Shown: positions 24,500-38,235, numbered from the stretch's first letter. The stretch: DNA of 64,000 nucleotides from Geosiphon pyriformis (GCA_016748015.1 JAAOMT010000495.1:1-64000); one strand, 5' to 3'. Translations and numbers: made by a program. Notes: a model not told the origin generated them from the letters alone.

Positions 24500-27400
24500 T
24501 AACTTTTTTATAATTGGTTTAGTGTTTTATTAATAAATATTATAGATATGATAACAACTGATAATTAATTGGGTTTTTTGTGAAATTTTTTTATTTATGT
24601 ATTATAAACAAATTAATCATTAAATATTGTTCTATATTGGTTCTATAAGATATAAAATCTATTATTTAATACTTTGTTAATTATAAATAATTTTTTCTAT
24701 TAACTTAAAAATTTGTTATCAAAAATTTTGTCTTAATCTAATTGCTATTTAAGAACTAAATTACCAATACTTAAAGAAAGTGTTTTATATTTTTTTTTCT
24801 TAAGTCATTTTTAAAATGTTCTTATCTTTTTATAAACAATTATTTGAATTTTTATTAAAGAGTCTAATATTGTTTTAAGTTTTTGTTGTAAGATATTTTT
24901 ATAATTAAGTTTAGTTATTTTTTCAAAAAAGTATTGTCTTAATATTAGTTTCAATAAATAATATTGTCACATATTATAGAATAAATAAAAAAAGTTTATA
25001 GCCAGTTATTTTATTATTTACTGTTCTATAAACAAAGAGTATTAAGAACAAAATTTTGTTTTATAAATTTGTTTTTTTACTGGTTTTTTCTAAAGTTTTG
25101 CAAAGTGTTTAATTAAAATATTCTACTAATGTATTGATTTATGAATGATAAAAGAAGAAAAATTTGTAATATATTTTAAGTTTCTTCAAAGTTTTTTATC
25201 AATGAGCTAAAAAATCTTTTTTTTTATTTGGAAGTAGTTTTTGAGAGCATCTATATTTACATATAAATTTTTCATAAATGAAGTTAACAATTAAAATAAC
25301 TGTTTAATCTGATATAACTTTTGTTTTTATCTATTTTGTTAAGTAATTTGTTGTTGTTATAATGTATCTATTTTTATTAGAGATAATTGTTAAAAATCTA
25401 ACAACATTAATTCTAATTTTATCGAAAAGTTAATTAACAGAAATTATATAAATGGTTTCTTTTTAATTGAACTTGTCTTTTTATTAATAGGTTTTACAAG
25501 TTTTAATATATATTCTGTTATATTTTTTTCTAAGATCAGTTAATAGTATCTTGTTAATGTCTTTTTGAATTGTTTTTGTTTTTCCAAAATGTTCTGCTAA
25601 AAATCTAGTATGCATACACTCAGCAGAAAAAAGTCATGGGACACTTTATTATTTCTTTAATAACTTTTTATTTTATTTAATACTTAATAACTAGTTGGTC
25701 TACTCTCCTTTTTAATATATTCTTCAATACGTTTAGATGCACTAGTAACAAAATTTAGATAATTATTTCGTGGAATTGCTTGCCATTTTTCTTGTAACAC
25801 AATGAATAATTTGTGATTATTTTCAGGGCGTGGATTTCATTTTTTGAGCTGTTTTTGTAAATAATCCCATAAATGCTCTATTGGATTCAAATCAGGTGAT
25901 TGTGCTGGCTATTTAGAAAGTAAATTGAGCCATCCAAGTCTTTCCTTTGAACTTTGAATTTTTGAATATTCATGTTTATCAAAAAAAATCCTGAAAAATT
26001 TTATGTTGATAAAAAAATGTAAAGTGTCCCATGACTTTTTTTTGCCGAGTGTATGATCTAATATTAGCATTTGACTACAATAGATTGGACTTTACTGTAA
26101 ATTGTAAGTTTATAAAACTTATAATCAAAAAAAGTTTTGGCTTTTTTCAATCATTTATTTCCAACAATTATGGTATAATCTTTTACTTTTGATACTTTTA
26201 TATTAGTTTTAATATACATATTATTAATTTGAATGAGAACAGTTTTGATAATTTCTAAATTTTTTTTTGTTTTTATGAATACTAGTTATAAGTTTAGCTA
26301 ATAGTTTATTTACTTTTTTTTTAATTGTATCTAAAAAATACTGGGCTATAATATTGATTGATAGATCACTATTTAATATTAGATCTATAAAATATTCGGC
26401 TATTTGTGCTTTATAAATAAGAAAAATAACATTATTACTAAGAGCTAATATTGTTTATTAAAAATATTTGTTGTTTTTGTGCTGTTTTTTTTGGGTATTA
26501 AAAATTTTTGAAGATTTTTTCAGAATTATAGATAAGTTATATGCTAATCAATAATAATATAAGCAGATATTTCTATTAGATCTTTGATTATTGAATAGAA
26601 GTCTGATTTTTAAACTATTTTTGATGGTTTTAGCATTTTAACTTTAAAGTTTTATTTTGGTTATTAGATATTAAGTATTTGTATTAAAGTTCAGATTAAA
26701 ATCAATTTTCTGTTTCTTAAATCTAATATAATTTGATAATTTACTACTGTTTTTTGTAATTTTATGTTATCATTTGTTAAGTTAAAATTAAATAAAAGAT
26801 TTTTTTTGGCTTGTATTTTTATTCTTAAAAAATACTTTTACCAGTTTAAAAACTAATATTCTATGGCTTTAATTAAAAAAATTTTCAAAGAAGTTTATAT
26901 AAATCTGATTAGTATTTGAATTAAAAGCTTGATTATTATTGTTTTTATTATTTAATTGATTGTTGTTTCTTAGATTTGGGAAAAATATTGAAGAATTATT
27001 ACAATTTTGTATTATATAATTAGTATTTTTATATCAATAACAAACTGAAAAATTTTGGTCTTTAAGTTTCAGATTATATTAAGACTGTTAAGACTAATTA
27101 TAATAAAATTAATATTAAAGTTTTTAAAATATTTGGTATTTTTGTACTATTTTGGTTAATAGTTTTAAAAATCTGGTAAAGTTTGTTGTTAATTTATTTA
27201 TTAATTGTTTATTAAGATCTTGAATATAAACAATAAATAATATAACAGCTATTTGAAAAAAAAAAGCTAGAACAGTTATTAAAACAAAAACATGTTTTTT
27301 AAATGTATTTATTTTTTATTAATTAACTTATTTCTACTATTGTATTTAATATGAAATTATTTTTAATAATAAAAAGAAACTATAAAGCATAAAATAAATT

Positions 27401-27700
27401 TATTTTTTTATTTAATTTTTTTTGTATTTACATATTTTATTAACTTTTGAATTGCTTTAATATATTTAGTAATTATTTTTCTGAGTCTTGTGCTTTTTTT
27501 AGTTTTATTTTCTATTTAAATATTAATATTGTGGTACAAAATTTTTTTAGATTAGGTGATAAAAGAAGTTGTATTTTGACTAGCATTTTTAAGTAATTAT
27601 TGAATAATTTATTGAATTGTTTTTCTGATAGATTTTTGTATAAATTATATAACAAAAAATTCTTAAAAGTATTTTTCAACTATTTAAAATTTATAATTGT
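24500..27700 (-). mobile_element. Heavily decayed Ty3/gypsy retrotransposon
   Basis: On the minus strand, reading through many stops, the order of domains is protease then integrase. At about 26420-26060 a retroviral-type aspartic protease is recognisable (INIIAQYFLDTIKKKVNKL), with its active-site triplet mutated by G-to-A changes. At 25614-25480 the zinc-binding start of integrase reads AEHFGKTKT...YIKTC. The core follows (NRYIITTTNYLTK, then FIYEKFICKYRC and HS-INTLVEYF), and the C-terminal part lies at about 24900-24560. The reverse transcriptase and RNase H that normally sit between protease and integrase are missing; only the Tc1-like remnant lies there. No LTRs were identified and the outer limits are approximate. 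The copy is dead. Confidence 0.65.
25617..26051 (-). mobile_element. Tc1/mariner-like remnant with intact ends and TA duplication
   Basis: The 435-bp remnant has inverted ends of about 31 bp (CACTC-GCA-AAAAAAGTCATGGGACACTTTA type, with two differences) and is flanked by TA on both sides (25615-25616 and 26052-26053), the target duplication of this superfamily. Inside, the minus strand encodes the last third of a DD34E-type transposase: PAQSPDLNPIEHLWDYLQKQ, then the C-terminus to TAA just before the left end. The Trp normally preceding PAQSPDLN is TAG, and there is one more TGA in frame. It was internally deleted, then decayed in place inside the gypsy element. Confidence 0.85.
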
Positions 27701-30230
27701 TGTTATATTAATTTGCTATAGCAGTTTTTTTAAAGTTTTTAAGTCATTTAATAAGGTCTTAAAAGTTTTTTTAAAACAAAAATAAAGAAAATATGTTTTA
27801 ACAACTTAAAATAATCTGAATGTTTTAAAAAATTAATAATATATCTTTTTTATTTTAAGTTATAATAAGTGTTAATATACATAATAAAAAGTTTGAATTA
27901 TTTAAAAAAAAGCTGTTTAATAGCTTTTTTTGTTTTCAGTTTTTAAAAAGTTTTTAATTTGTTGATATGTAATTATCTAATTGTAAATTTGTTGATTTAT
28001 AATTTCAAATTTAAAGAGAAGTTGATTAAAAATAACTAAAAATATTAATTGGTTAATATAATTATTTTTGGTTTTAAAATTTGTATTTATATTAAAAAAT
28101 CATTTTTTTGTTAAAATTTATTTGTAATAGCAAAAAAAATTAAACAGTATTAAAGTTAAATAAAAAGCCAAAAATATTAATTAAATATAATTTTTTATTT
28201 GTTATATAAATTGTTAAAAATAAAGTAAATTAAAAAATATTAAAATTTCAGTTTTTATAAATATATAAACAATTTTTTTTTTATTTTTTGAATTTTTGAA
28301 TTCAACAAATTTTTTATAAGTTTTTTAATTAATATATTTTTTTAATTTATATTTGTTATTAGAATTTTTAATAATAATTTGCTAAAAATTTAATTTACAA
28401 TTTAATTAATTATAAATTATATACATAACCAGTTAATTAGACTTATATTAAAAATAATTTTTTTGTATTCATATTTTGTATTTATTTGTTAAATTTTATA
28501 TTAAAAGTTTACAAATTCCAAAAACTGATAATTTACTTAAAGTATTTTTATTTATTAAAGACTTAATAATATTAATATTTATTATTATTTAAAAAATATA
28601 TGCCAAAAGTTTTTAAACATACTAATTACTATTTTATTAATATTTTTAATCCGTACTATAAATTTTAAATACAACAAACTAGATAGTATTTTAAATATAT
28701 AAAATTTGATTAACAATTATTTAATAATATTCTTATTTAACTTTAATAATTTTTATTTAATACAAATTTTTTAAAGTACCAGTTTAATAATAATATTATT
28801 AAAAAAATTTTAAAACTTGTAAATAATAATGACTTGTTTTTTTATTACTTAATAAATTATAGCCCAATTACTATTTATGTACATAAAATTTAAAATTTTT
28901 ATAATAAACACAGTTCATGTATTTTCTGTATGTGATCAGTTATTCATAACTTATTTTTAACATAATTGATTATGTTCTTGAATAATTATATTATTAATTT
29001 TTAAAACTGTATCATTAAAAAAAAATTAATCAAATTTGTTTTTAAAAATGTTTTTTTAAACAATAATTTTCTTTTAATTTAACAAACAAAGAATTTTAAT
29101 ACTGATTTTTTATTATAATAAAAGCAAAGTTAACTACAACAAAAATAAAAATAAAAATTATAACAAATTTTATAATTTTGAAAATTCAACAAATTTAATA
29201 AATTAAATTTTGGTGACAGCATTTAAAAAATTTTGAAATTAATATTGTTTTTTAATAATTAATTTAATATTAATAAAACCATCTAAAAACTAAAAATACG
29301 ATTTTAATATAAATTTATTTGATTTTAAACATACATTTAACACTTAAATAAAGATTACTTATTCAAAAAACTTTTAAAATATATTAATAATAATTTCAAT
29401 AATACTAAGTTTAAAATTTTAAAAGAATTTTTTTTTAAAAATTACAAAAATATTGCTGCTAAAATTAATGCCATTTTGAAAGTTGATATAAGATTAATAA
29501 AAAAAAACAGTAGTTCAGCTACTAGTTTGATATTAAAAGTCTTAAAACTTTTTGTGATAATATTAATAATATGAATAAAAAATAAAAGCAAAATAATAAT
29601 AGAAAAATTGAAAAATAATAAAAAATAATTAAAAAATAATAAAAAATAAATATTAAAATTAACAAACTTTATAATCAATTTTGATAAAAAAAAATTAAAT
29701 AAAAAATAGTAATAATTTCAAAAATTTAATAAATAAAAGATTTTAATAACCAGTGTTGACAAACACGATTAAAAGTAACAGATTATGACAAAAAAGTTAC
29801 TGTTTTCAAGCAATAGCTCTAAAATTTGAAATTGATGCACCAATTTTTTTATTTAAATATAATTTTTTCATCCAAAATCAATTTATAATTTTTGACAACC
29901 TTTACCAATTAAAATAATAATAATAATAATAATATATATTATAATATAAAGTATCTATTTATCGTTTTTCAAGTAAAAAAATTTCAAATTTTTTAATTGC
30001 AAGAAAAACCAATATATGATATATTTTCTTCGGATTGATAAAATCATTTTTTAAAATTATTATATCTTGAAAAAATATCACATTACCTGTTCGAATATCT
30101 TGAACTTAATAAAAAAAACCATCAAGAAAATTTGTTTCTTTATAACTATAATAGCAAATAAATAATCAATTTTAATTTTTAAAAAACCAAAAAAATATCA
30201 TTCTTATTTTCATAAATTCTCTAAGTATTT

Positions 30231-30284
30231 TAAATGAATGAATGAATTAATGAATAAATAAATAAATAAATAAATAAATAAATA
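30231..30284 (+). repeat. (AATG/AAAT)n microsatellite
   Basis: A tetranucleotide array, AATG-type on the left passing into at least eight AAAT units, in the desert between L3 and L4. Confidence 0.9.
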
Positions 30285-32405
30285 TTATTTTATTTTATTA
30301 AGATTACACAATTTTCAATGAAAAGATAGTCTTTGTCTTAAAAGTATTAAAAGTTTAAATGAAAAAGGTTTGGAATTTAGATAAACGAATAAATTGAATT
30401 ATGTGATATTTAACACTCAAAGGAATCAGATTAAAATAATTTGTGGCAATATTTATCAGTGTAACCAATTATCTTAAAATCAAAGTTTTCTCATGGATTT
30501 AATCGACCAAATCTTTACATATACGTCCTTGATTTTCATTGGATTCCCTTATGTGTGTTAAACTTATCGTTAAAAGCTGATTTAAAAAAGTTTTAAAAAT
30601 AATTTTGGAGGCTAATGGAATGTTGAAACCTCTCAAAAAATTAAGATTTTAAACAAAGAAAAAATTTTCTAAAATTTTCTCAGGCCAAAAAAGCAATTGG
30701 TCAATAAATCGATACTTATTCTCATCATTTTTGATCTGCTACTTTTTAATATTTTGTTACGATAATCGCTTTTTTTGATGATGAATTTTCCAGTTAACGA
30801 AAATCTCGTGAAATTAGCCATAAACTTATCTTTCGGATCTAAGTTGAGAATAATCAGATCGGAGGTCAAGTAACAAATGTGTTTTCCATTTTCCAAGTAA
30901 AAAAAAAAATTCAATATTTCTCCGACCCCCCCTTAATGTAACAGATCTGAGTTACTACTATATTTTAGAGTTTCATAGAATGACGCCATTGATCTGAGGA
31001 TATACAATGATTTGCTCCCTCCCAAAGTTTGTTTCTTTTTTTTTTCATTCAATTTTACTAAATAATATTTCGCACACTATTTAAAGTATTTGAAGCATGT
31101 TTAATATTTCCTCTTTTAAGCAAAATTTCAATATCCTTTAAGGTACTAGATCAAAAATGTACTTTTTAAAATTTTACTTAGATTTCCCACGATTCTTCAA
31201 ATTTTTCCGGTCAGTTTTGTAATGATTTATATTTCACAAGATTAAAATGAACTAACATATTGAATATTTGATTCAATTTCTGATTGAAATTTCTTGTTAA
31301 CACAAAATACCGTGAGAATTGACACCGAGAAGAATATTAATTTTTATTTTCTTTTACAAGTTTGGCTATTTTTATTTAATTCCTGATTTGATAATATTTG
31401 AGATGCATATCAGCAAATCTATTAAAGCTGGTTTATTCTGGAGCAAAAGGAGAAAATTTAATAATCTTTTAATCATTTCTTTTTATAGAAATCAATTTTG
31501 TGGGGTAAAGTTTTTCGATTATCCTTTTATTTATCAGGGATCAGATATAATTGTTGATTGAATACAAAGACATCCTGATTGTGAGTTAAAAAAATTCTTT
31601 GTTTTCCCCGCGTCAATTTGTCAATTCAAAAATTTAAGGTGTTTTTTTTTTTTTTTTTTTTATGAACAAATCAATTAAGGAAATACATTTTTAGTAATAA
31701 TTCAAAAAAAAAAATTTGATAGTACAATCAAAGTTTCTCATTTAAAAATTCCCGGAAAAAAATGTTCAGAAATAATTGTGGGAAAATTCAAAAAACTTTC
31801 TTTCAAAGTATTTTCTTTTATTAATCTGAAGCATCTTGGTATTATTATTACCCTGCTTCAAAATAATCAACAGTTCAGCTTGAATACAGATCATTAATAT
31901 AAATTTCATGATAAATTGAATTTACTAAATTCTAAAGGTGCATTTCTAAAAAAAAATTATGGGGCTTTGGGGGAATTTAACCTAATCAACGTTTATCAAA
32001 GATTTCTGTGATGAAAATGACGTACGCATTATCGATAAAAAACTTTTTATTCTTACCCACGGGAACGACGATATTATTATTATTATTATTTTTTATTATT
32101 TTCATGTTCTTTTAAAAATTCAGCAAAGCACTTTTAGTAATTCGATAGAATAATCCTGAAGATCTCTAATTTAATACCAGATTTGTGATGAGATGTGAGA
32201 ACAAATTAAATTTAAATTTACTTTCATATCAGATATAAAGAAATGATGATCGAGATTGTAATTCTACTATTTCCCGGGTAAAAAGTTTTTGAAAAATAAT
32301 TAATATAAAAAGAATTCTCATTCAAAAGGTACAAGTAGAGAGAATAATTAAAGCTCAAATTGAATACATTTAGTACCATTATTATTATCTCCTTAAAAAA
32401 CTACA

Positions 32406-32874
32406 ATGTCACGAGAAAAGTTTTACAAAGATTTCAATCCTGACCAAACCTTTCCTTTGATCAATTTTTTAAAAAAAATTTTAACAAAACCAAAGCTTCT
32501 TTTATTAATAACGATCTTGGGATTGTTTTTATTTATATCTAAAAACTTGAATTCGAATTCAATAAAAAAGACACCATTTATCAAAAAAAGGAACGATATT
32601 GTAAATTCCGCTCTTGTAAGCAAATATGAAACAGAAGGTGGTCAATTAGTGGCTATAAGTCAAATTCTAACGAGAACCAACACAAAAATTGTTGTCGACA
32701 ATCCAAATATTTTAAGTCTTGTCCAAAAAATGTCCAACTTTGCAAACATTCTTTACTGCTATCGATCTAAAGGAAGTGTACATTCATCAAACTCTTTGGA
32801 GGGCACTATGGGTAAGGTTTTGTGTCTCTCTGCTTTTTTTTTTCACTTACTGAACGACAGAATATTAACAGTTC

Positions 32875-32909
<35 letters not shown>

Positions 32910-33861
32910 TTTTTTTCTAATTTCAGCGGATTACCTCGCATTTCCTAAATCAAGAGAACTTATAGCTTATTTTCGAGGCCAGGAAATGTCAGTAGAACAA
33001 TGGAAAAATAGAAAAACTGATTTAGTTCCATACAAAAATGTCCCAGGGGCCTTAGTTGATAGTATTTGGGCGAGTAATTCACTCACTATTGAAGAAAAAC
33101 TTGAGTCGAAAATTTTGAAAGTCGTTAAAGATTATGAGGGAGAGGGTGGGACGGTATACTTAACTGGTCACGGTATTGGTGGAGGTAATTATATTTAATT
33201 TATATTCTTAAACTATAAAATTTCACATGTAAATCTTAAATTTTCTGATTTTCTTTAATTTTTTCATATACTATTACTACTACTACTACTACTACTACTA
33301 GCTTATGCTGTGCTCGTTGCTCTACGCTTGCTTGAAGCATATGAAGAAGCTAAAGATCGTCCTTCAGCCCAAATCAACGTAAAATTCGCCGCCATCTCAT
33401 TTGGTCAACCTCGTCTTGGAAATAAAAGATTCGTCGAATATTTAAATCAAAAATTAACTGTATATCGTGTCACAAATATGGACGATTATTTCCCTCATTT
33501 TCCAAATTCAAATGAATCTGAACTCTCTGAACCAATGGTGCATCACGATACAGAATATTGGATTTCAGATGACTGTGATTGCACCAATGAAGGATCTAAT
33601 AACGACGAATTGCAACTATACGTATGTTCTCAGGTCAAAAATGGGGAGGAAAACTTTGTAGGTTTCAAGCAAATAATCATTTTTTTGTTTCTTTTAGTAA
33701 TATTTTATGTCCTATTACTAAACATATTTTATTTCCTCTTCCAGGAATGTAATTTAGGGACAAAAGGATTAAACATAAGAGCCCATTATGGACCATACTT
33801 TGGAACAACATTTAGAGATTGCAGTAAATCTGGTAGCAAGAACAAAAAGTTCTTCCCATAA
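32406..33861 (+). CDS. L4: membrane-anchored class 3 lipase-like protein with Ser to Gly nucleophile
   Basis: I model four exons: 32406-32811, 32927-33184, 33302-33657 and 33745-33861, giving 378 residues with phases 1, 1, 0. Instead of a cleavable signal, residues about 31-46 (KLLLLITILGLFLFIS) lie after 30 polar residues, which suggests a type II signal anchor. The domain has ANILYC, AYFRGQE (oxyanion loop), elbow G-H-G-I-G-G with Gly218 (GGT, 33172-33174) in place of Ser, SFGQPRLGN, MDDYFPHFP with Asp283, HHDTEYWI, a CDC pair, and HYGPYFG with His354. It is one of the least degenerate copies and a good family reference. Introns contain a (TAA)n array (32879-32909) and an (ACT)n array (about 33273-33301) that forms the acceptor itself. 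The GTPase gene lies 1.1 kb downstream. Confidence 0.9.
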
Positions 33862-34968
33862 TTATAATTTTTGAATTTTTCAATCGGTTTTTAACATTCT
33901 AGTTAGGGTCATTGTTTATAGACTATTTTAAGTATATTTTAGAAAATTAGTTTCTGGAAATTTCTATATAGATTTTGAATGATTATATTTAAAAAGGGAA
34001 TATTTTCCCCAAAAGTATATATATTTTTATTACCTAGCTCCGATAAATATCATAAACTTATTATTTGGTCTATTGACTTAAAAATAAACTCGATAATTTT
34101 TACCTGTCAATTATTAACAATATAGCTTTTAGGTTTTCTTGATAATTATGAAATTTTCCAAATATAATTTTACATTTAATAAAAATATATAGCGTAATCA
34201 TAAGCAAGTTTCAACAGCTAAAGAAAATACTTGAAAAAAAATCATTATAATTTAAAAGGTTTAGAATTTTTTTTTTTGGTAAACATATACATTTTAAGAT
34301 TATTTTATTTTAATGATTCTAAAAACAAATAAAGCAAATGGAAAAAAATAAAAAAATAACTTTACAGGTTTATGTAAATTTGAATTTTTAATAATAAAAA
34401 TTATACGCTATTAATCTAAAATTGTTCATCATAAATGAATGATGTAATTTGAGAAAAATAGTCTTATATATATATGTATATATAAATATATCATGAAAGT
34501 TTATTGCATCATCATTTTTAGTTATGGTTTTTTGATTTTAAAAGGATGTCCCAAGAAGTTAGGAAAAAAGATTTTTTTTAGAAAACTTTTTATACAATTA
34601 CATTTTTAACCCATATTCTGGATTTATGTGAAAAGAGAGATAAGAAAGTTGAAGACCTAATAGTAAAAAAATGATTTAACAATATACTTCAAGAAAAAAT
34701 CTCAAATTGAGGTTTTAGAATGATTTAGTGCTAGCATTATTGTACATAAATTATTTTATTAGCACATGATCATTGTTGCACTATTTCCTTGAGAATGCCG
34801 CTAGAAAAACCCGTTAAAAAAAAAAATAATGATTCGAACCTGTGTGTAATGTGTAATACCAAATAAGCACGGTGTACGCCGAAATGATCATCTTTTTTCC
34901 TATTTATAAAACAAATGCCTCTAAACAACCACTCTCTTCTCTAAAGCCACATTCTTCGAATATCTAAA
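33862..34968. other. L4 to GTPase gene spacer
   Basis: No gene recognised. The last 200 bases before 34969 are less AT-rich and hold a short CT-rich stretch (CAACCACTCTCTTCTC) that probably belongs to the GTPase promoter or 5' leader. Confidence 0.5.
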
Positions 34969-37029
34969 ATGTTGACGACTGATGGAGCAAACCCTTTCGG
35001 TCAGGGAATCCCATTTCATCGAGGGAAACCAATTAAATTTTTACATTTTGAGGATGGAAGAATAAAATTAAATCCAGATGCTATCGACATTTTAATGTCA
35101 ATCGAAGGGAATATTGGAGTTGTTTCTGTCGGTAAGTAACCTGTTTTTACGAATCATCCATGTTGAATTTGGCCTAAAGTTTTATTGACCCTTGAATATC
35201 TTAAAGTGGGCAAAAAACACACTGGAAAATCTCACTTTGCAAATATCTTGCATGGTCGTCACGATGGCTTTGAAATGGGTAGCAAATTAAAAGGAACAAC
35301 TGAAGGTGTCTTCATGTGGGATACTCCATTTCAACATGAAGAAGGTTTGAAAGTCCTAGTTCTTGATTTCGAAGGCTTCGACGAAGATTCCTTATCAGAA
35401 ACAACGGAGTGGCACAAAAAATTGTTCATTCTTGCATTATCTATTTCTACGAATATTGTATATACGGTCGACAAATTTCCAACATCCCACACTATCGACC
35501 AATTATTGGCGGCAAACAATTTGATGGAGATGATTTCAAAAGAAAACGATGACAATTACAATGTTGATATTGGGAAGAGTTTGATTTTCTTATTGAAAGA
35601 TTGTATTTTTGAGACAAATGAAATGAATGAATATTTCCAAGAAAAGCTCGACAAGAAATTGGCTGCAGATAGTAAGTTGGTAGTTTATTAACTCATCTTT
35701 CCCAAACTTGAATAAATTTTCAAACTAATAAATTGATTCTCAAATTTAGGTTATAACTCATTCGCAGATACTTTTTCAGAAGTAGAAGTTTTTGGAATTC
35801 CGCCTCCAGGATTAGGTTTAGCTGACCTACGAAAAATGAATAAAGTTATGACTAATCGTTTCGATAAGGATTATATTGTCGCACTTACTAAAGCCGTCAA
35901 CGGAGTTTTATCAAATATCGGTCAAAAAAATAACCCAGCCGAAGGAACTTCAGCCAAGAAATTTTTGGCTAGGATGGATCTCACCTTGAATTACCTAAAT
36001 AATCAACTCCAACAAAAGATTTCTCCCATTATTCCTATTATTGATTATGAGTTTACAAAAGATGTTGAAGCTATCTGGAATCAATTGATTGAGCCTGGAT
36101 TACAGGAAGGAACTCCCTTTGTGAGTAATACATTTGATGTTTTGAAATTTATGTCGTTCTCTCTCTCTCTCCCTGATTATTATATAACTGGATTACTCGA
36201 ATTTAGGAAAATGAATTTATTCTTAAGAACAAATTATTCGAATTCTACGCGGAATTAACCCAACTTGATCATGAAGATATTTTCGTTGTCGACAAATTAT
36301 TTGCTAAGAAAGAGAAATTGGCAATACAAAGATGGAAATCATTTCTTCCCAAAAATCTTACGTGAGTCTAATTAGAAATTAGGTTCTCTGAATTCAATCA
36401 TTTCACTGACTAGTAATAACATTCCAAACTTTAAAATTCTTTTACTTCAGATGGATTGTAGATTTTAAAGTGAATTCTTCAGATTTTCGCGGTTTACCTT
36501 GGCCGGCACCTGGTTGGAAATGGGATAAAACTGATTTAAATCAGGATCACGGTGGAAAATTTATTCACATTGGATATAAGTTGGCAAACGCTGATGATGA
36601 TGAATACATATCTAAAAAGACAACTGGATTTTCTTGGTAAAATTTTTTGTCGTTATTTCAAAAATTAGTTATTCCATGAAAACTTCCTAATAATTAAATT
36701 TGTATTTTAGGAATCCGAAGGGGAAATTTTGGACTCATTCAGATTGTGTCACTGCTCTTTCATATCTTGCTTATGATGAACCGCTTACGACCAAACCATC
36801 TGGCTGGGACTTTTGGAGTCCTCAAGATTTATCTGAAGGGACTGGTGGAAAGTATATCTATCTAGTTTGGAATGTATGTGGTGACAAGCCTCCAGTTTTA
36901 GAAATCTATTTCGAATTTTCGGATGAAAGTAAGCCACCTGTTAAAGAAGGATGGATCGCAGCTGACCAAGATTTATGTGCTGGGTCAGGAGGAACGTTTC
37001 TTTGGGGATATTACCGTACTCTCGCTTGA
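34969..37029 (+). CDS. Guanylate-binding-protein-like GTPase with C-terminal MABP-like beta-prism
   Basis: I model six exons: 34969-35131, 35207-35671, 35750-36120, 36207-36361, 36451-36636 and 36711-37029, giving 552 residues in consistent phase. The N-terminal half is the GBP/atlastin-type large GTPase domain: N-terminal strand KPIKFLHFEDG, P-loop GKKHTGKS (56-63), KGTTEGVFMW with the switch Thr, LDFEGFDED (G3, 107 onward) and LLKD as the likely G4. The C-terminal part has three related repeats, each of the form GW...DL..G.GGk-aromatic: about 405-430, 477-502 and 525-548. This resembles the MABP beta-prism, which binds acidic membranes. A GTP-driven, membrane-associated protein is the likely role (inference). 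The GBP helical domain seems shortened to about 100-150 residues. It is the only non-lipase gene between L4 and L11. Confidence 0.8.
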
Positions 37030-38161
37030 AAAAAGGTTTAATTTCCAAGGGTAGCAAACCAGATTTCCTCATTACATATAGCTTTTATGTTCGAAATGAA
37101 TATCGAAATTAGTTTTTTTGTCATTTCGTTATTGTATTCTGAATATCTTGAATTGAATTGCAACTTAAAAAGTGTGATTTAAAATTTCTATTAGCCATAT
37201 TTTATTTCGTATAATGAATTTAAAAGTGATACAATAAAAAAATTTTGACTTGGGGAAATGGTCATCCAGATTTTCTATTGGCCTATTCAGAGCATCCCGT
37301 GACAAGATAACCAAAGGTTTATTTGAATTAAACATCTAATGTGAATTTGTTTAAAATTTAATTTTTAGAAATAAACTAATTAACAATAAGCTAGCTATTT
37401 TGAATGAAATAAAAGTTGTTTAAAATGTATCCTCTTATCAAAGAAACTAATTAAGCTTTTTTTATGATGGATTTACTAAGAAATTTTTAATTTTTTACCT
37501 TGAAATTTCTTCAAAATGTTCATCTTTTTCATCAAAGTGTATCATTCAAACATTCTTCAATAAGGGAAAATACAATTCAGCCATTCAAAATATTAATTAT
37601 GAAAATGTCGTCATAAGGTTGACTATTAAAAGAATGGTTTCCTGTTGTTAAATTCTATAATAAACATCCCTAAACTATATCTATCACCAGCCATCGTTTT
37701 TTAAAACTTCTGATACAATGAATTTGTAAATTATTACAAATTTCAAGTATGGCAATAACAATGAATAAATTATTTTAAAAATGAAAATTCTTGTGGTTAA
37801 CCTTTTAACCAACTTAAAAAAACATGAGTTTTTATCAAAATTTTTTTTAAAACAAAAACAAAAATCTTTTTACTCTAAAATTAAACACAAACAAAATATT
37901 TTTAACAGATCAAAAAGCAAAGGTTTTTGTTGATAAATTTTAAAGATAATGAAATCAAGTAACAGCAAATGTTATTTGAAGATATTATAAGAAAATGGAA
38001 AAAGGTTTTATCGTAAAAAATAAAAACAATTAAATATATACATTTAAATTAGCTTTATTTAAGATTTTCATATGTAAAAGTGTGTTTTTAAATATTTGGA
38101 ATTAAAAGTATCTAAATTTTTTTAAGAGAACTGGATATTGATTATTATATGCAAATAAGTT

Positions 38162-38173
38162 GATAATAATAGC

Positions 38174-38233
<60 letters not shown>
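38162..38233 (+). repeat. (AAT)n microsatellite, about 72 bases
   Basis: A nearly pure trinucleotide array with one GCA interruption close to its left end. Confidence 0.95.

Positions 38234-38235
<2 letters not shown>

Larger units (their letters stand above)
19345..32405. other. 13-kb AT desert with decayed transposons
   Basis: No intact gene. The plus strand is A-rich (with C exceeding G) from about 20.9 to 23.8 kb and becomes T-rich (with G exceeding C) from about 23.9 to 28 kb. The T-rich half hides Ty3/gypsy protease and integrase remnants on the minus strand and a Tc1-like remnant (listed separately). Short open frames at 30669-30914 (minus) and 31319-31561 (plus) lack support. Simple repeats occur at 29919-29942 (AAT), 30231-30284 (AAAT) and 31640-31661 (T run). 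Confidence 0.6.

Noticed and set aside
30669-31561. Two short frames (minus 30669-30914, plus 31319-31561) as genes
   Set aside because: No start context, splice partners, motifs or mutual similarity that would lift them above chance in AT-rich DNA.
38162-38233. CRISPR-like or tandem functional array
   Set aside because: A pure trinucleotide microsatellite; no repeat-spacer structure exists anywhere in the window, and the genome is eukaryotic.
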